Below, piece after piece: positions 63,206 to 64,000 of a stretch of 64,000 nt of DNA. Within the stretch, counting starts at the first letter, position 1; each line of letters starts with the position of its first letter. The notes under the pieces were generated by a model. The model did no database searches, was not told the origin of the DNA, and saw nothing but the letters and a program-made list of their open reading frames with translations. This stretch comes from Bostrychus sinensis (lineage: Eukaryota; Chordata; Actinopteri; Gobiiformes; Eleotridae): positions 12,062,206-12,126,205 of the forward strand of contig CM036252.1 of NCBI GenBank assembly GCA_020698575.1, in the 5' to 3' direction. Position numbers and translations under genes: made by a program.

Positions 63206-63871
63206 AAAAAAGAAAAAAAAAAAAAAAAAGGTGAACATAACTTCTGAACCACGAAAACTAAAGACTAACTTTTATTTACAGCTGTGTTGAAATAGTCAGT
63301 TTTTCTTGAGGTTTTCTGCTGCACCTTTCTCAGAATTAGTTTCTTGTTGACGGCCGCTGTGTGGGTTTTGAGTGGGACGTCTCTGTAAGGAAGCGTCGTT
63401 TCCTTTAACACAGAATTTACTCTTTCTGTCAGTAAAACGTTCACGTGGGCGACCCCGAACGCACCGTGCTCGTGAAGTTTTGAACGCTCTTCCTGTCGTT
63501 GTCTACAGTATATTTTGTTTGAGCAAAGGGGAAAAAAACACACAAAAAAAACGCAAAGACACGAAGACAGACGCTTGTTCTTGTAGCCAGCTGTCTGAGT
63601 GAATCTCCCATGAGGCTTTGCAGAAGTACATTAAGCAGTGCCCGGAGTTTGGTGGTTTGTGGTGAACCGACTTCCTATTAACTTCATTTTTATCGCTCAG
63701 TTTGTATCAAAGTTTATAAACTCTGTAAAACTGAAGTGTCTCTAAGTATCAGCGGCCATTGTTGCTTTTACAGATTTTATTTTGAAATAAACCAGCACAG
63801 CAAACCATATTTTTATATAACAATAAGTATTCTGGTCTAACTTTGGTGATTTGAGATGTGTAACAATAGTT

Positions 63872-63875
<4 letters not shown>
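63206..63875. other. upstream flank of txk, no supported gene
   Basis: Two opposed open frames at 63,265-63,602 have no recognised domain. Sequence is moderately GC-mixed and could contain the txk promoter, but no motif cluster stands out. Confidence 0.35.
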
Positions 63876-63916
<41 letters not shown>

Positions 63917-63970
63917 AGAGAAGTAGTGTTAGTAGTCATTGTAGTAGTGGGAGAAGTAATAGTTTTGGTA
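63876..63970 (+). repeat. (AGT)n microsatellite
   Basis: About 14 perfect agt units followed by interrupted ones at the right edge. Confidence 0.93.
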
Positions 63971-64000
63971 GTTGTAGTAAACATTTATTGTACTCAAAAT

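Noticed and set aside
63265..63602. Opposed open frames at the right edge
   Set aside because: No domain, no splice context, and both strands open; no support for either.

Overview
The window is animal nuclear DNA, almost certainly from a teleost fish. It has spliced vertebrate genes with GT-AG introns, fish-type LINEs (an RTE-like element, L2/CR1-like elements, Rex-type tails), many hAT-type non-autonomous elements, Tc1 and pogo-like remnants, and a very heavy load of tandem repeats. Summing my intervals, tandem arrays make up roughly a third of the sequence. Gene calls rest on protein motifs and exon phase read by eye.

Two protein-coding genes are supported, both on the minus strand, head to tail. 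(1) Positions 1,582-36,758 carry 16 coding exons of inpp4b (phosphatidylinositol-3,4-bisphosphate 4-phosphatase, type II). They join without a phase error into 681 codons. The 3' exons with the catalytic Cys-X5-Arg motif lie beyond the left edge. The N-terminal C2 exons are not recognisable upstream. (2) Positions 44,648-60,913 carry 15 coding exons of txk (Tec-family kinase, also called Rlk). They join into about 509 residues running cysteine string, SH3, SH2, kinase, stop, with a polyadenylation signal at 44,520. Only the first coding exon with the initiator ATG is not located. The two products could act around the same phosphoinositide signals in lymphocytes, but that link is inference.

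Layout: 1-1,406 37-bp minisatellite; 1,582-8,042 inpp4b 3' exons with two hAT-type insertions; 8,232-12,620 LINE remnants around a nearly full-length RTE-like LINE; 12,797-18,292 more inpp4b exons, a foldback element and hAT MITEs; 18,475-26,515 AGT/AAT trinucleotide arrays split by an L2/CR1-like LINE; 27,880-31,842 heptamer arrays split by a LINE 3' end and a (TCTA)n tract; 35,149-39,363 ACT arrays plus a minisatellite built from the end of an inpp4b exon and its splice donor; 39,400-44,500 repeat-rich spacer; 44,648-60,913 txk, whose introns hold an 11-bp, a 31-bp and a 14-bp satellite; 61,276-62,850 pogo-like, LINE and Tc1 remnants.

Most notable: a minisatellite that repeats a real 5' splice site 30 extra times next to an inpp4b exon; an alanine at the kinase gatekeeper position of Txk; a composite hAT element present twice with the same internal architecture, once with a perfect 8-bp target duplication; a 1,063-bp tandem duplication inside the 14-bp satellite; and the apparent absence of the INPP4B C2 domain upstream.
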